DNA of 64,000 nucleotides from Eubacteriales bacterium mix99 (lineage in GTDB: Bacteria > Bacillota > Clostridia > Caldicoprobacterales > DTU083). Below the pieces are notes generated by a model that worked only from the letters and a program-made list of their open reading frames with translations, did no database searches and was not told where the DNA came from. The stretch covers positions 3,066,356 to 3,130,355 of the forward strand of contig CP121690.1 of the NCBI GenBank assembly GCA_038396605.1, read 5' to 3'. The translations under genes were made by a program, and so were the position numbers. Below are positions 63,981-64,000 of the stretch, in pieces. The first letter of the stretch is position 1. Every line of letters begins with the position of its first letter.

Positions 63981-64000
63981 AATCGGCCGTGGAATAAAAT

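Overview
The window reads as chromosome of an anaerobic, saccharolytic Bacillota, most likely class Clostridia. The grounds are purine-rich Shine-Dalgarno sites (AGGAGG type), frequent TTG starts, consensus sigma-A promoters, several lipid-anchored sugar-binding proteins with LplB/LplC-type permeases, AraC-type membrane sensors, an AdhE with a Rex box, and relics of a Tn1549-like conjugative element. No rRNA, tRNA or CRISPR array was seen. The species cannot be named from the sequence.

Layout. 1-2.8 kb: a galactose/ribose-type ABC importer (ATPase cut by the window edge, plus the binding lipoprotein). 2.8-7.4 kb: a secreted beta-helix/GH43 protein broken by a one-base frameshift, with an SGNH-esterase fragment fused behind it. 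7.4-25 kb: a long minus-strand catabolic cluster. It holds an LplABC-type sugar importer, an (alpha/alpha)6-type glycosidase candidate, an SDR, an IlvD/Edd dehydratase, a fumarate-reductase-like flavoprotein, FdrA, a 58-aa FdrA-tail protein, a DUF1116 protein, an acetate-kinase-like protein, a DUF2877 protein, an MBL hydrolase, an HpcH/HpaI aldolase and an aldose epimerase. A divergent AraC sensor-regulator lies at 25.5-27.7 kb. 27.8-32 kb: nrtR-nadA-nadB-nadC. 32.4-36.7 kb: an ABC-2 exporter with a large extracytoplasmic partner. 37-38.3 kb: a family 1 encapsulin shell with a ferritin-like cargo carrying a targeting peptide. 38.4-44.5 kb: a second LplABC importer and its AraC sensor-regulator. 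44.8-46.8 kb: a NYN-domain protein and a small membrane protein. 46.8-51.6 kb: a third LplABC importer followed by anmK. 51.8-55.4 kb: a decayed mobile region (BlaI relic, XRE/membrane-protein pair, relaxase and recombinase relics, TrbL-like and Maff2 genes, VOC protein, three copies of one palindrome). 55.7-59.5 kb: mgtC and three tandem M42 aminopeptidases. 59.6-64 kb: a group II intron stub, a secondary-alcohol dehydrogenase and adhE behind a Rex operator.

How it may work together. Three carbohydrate importers, two of them next to AraC membrane sensors, feed sugar pathways. The 7.4-25 kb cluster combines sugar-acid enzymes (epimerase, dehydratase, dehydrogenase, aldolase) with the FdrA/DUF1116/DUF2877 set. 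That set is known as the oxamate carbamoyltransferase of allantoin degradation, where it works beside a carbamate kinase. Here an acetate-kinase-like protein with altered active-site residues replaces the carbamate kinase. My leading inference is an undescribed route in which a keto acid made from a sugar acid is cleaved by phosphate to an acyl phosphate that then yields ATP. NAD synthesis (nrtR-nadABC) and Rex-controlled alcohol dehydrogenases fit a fermentative redox economy.
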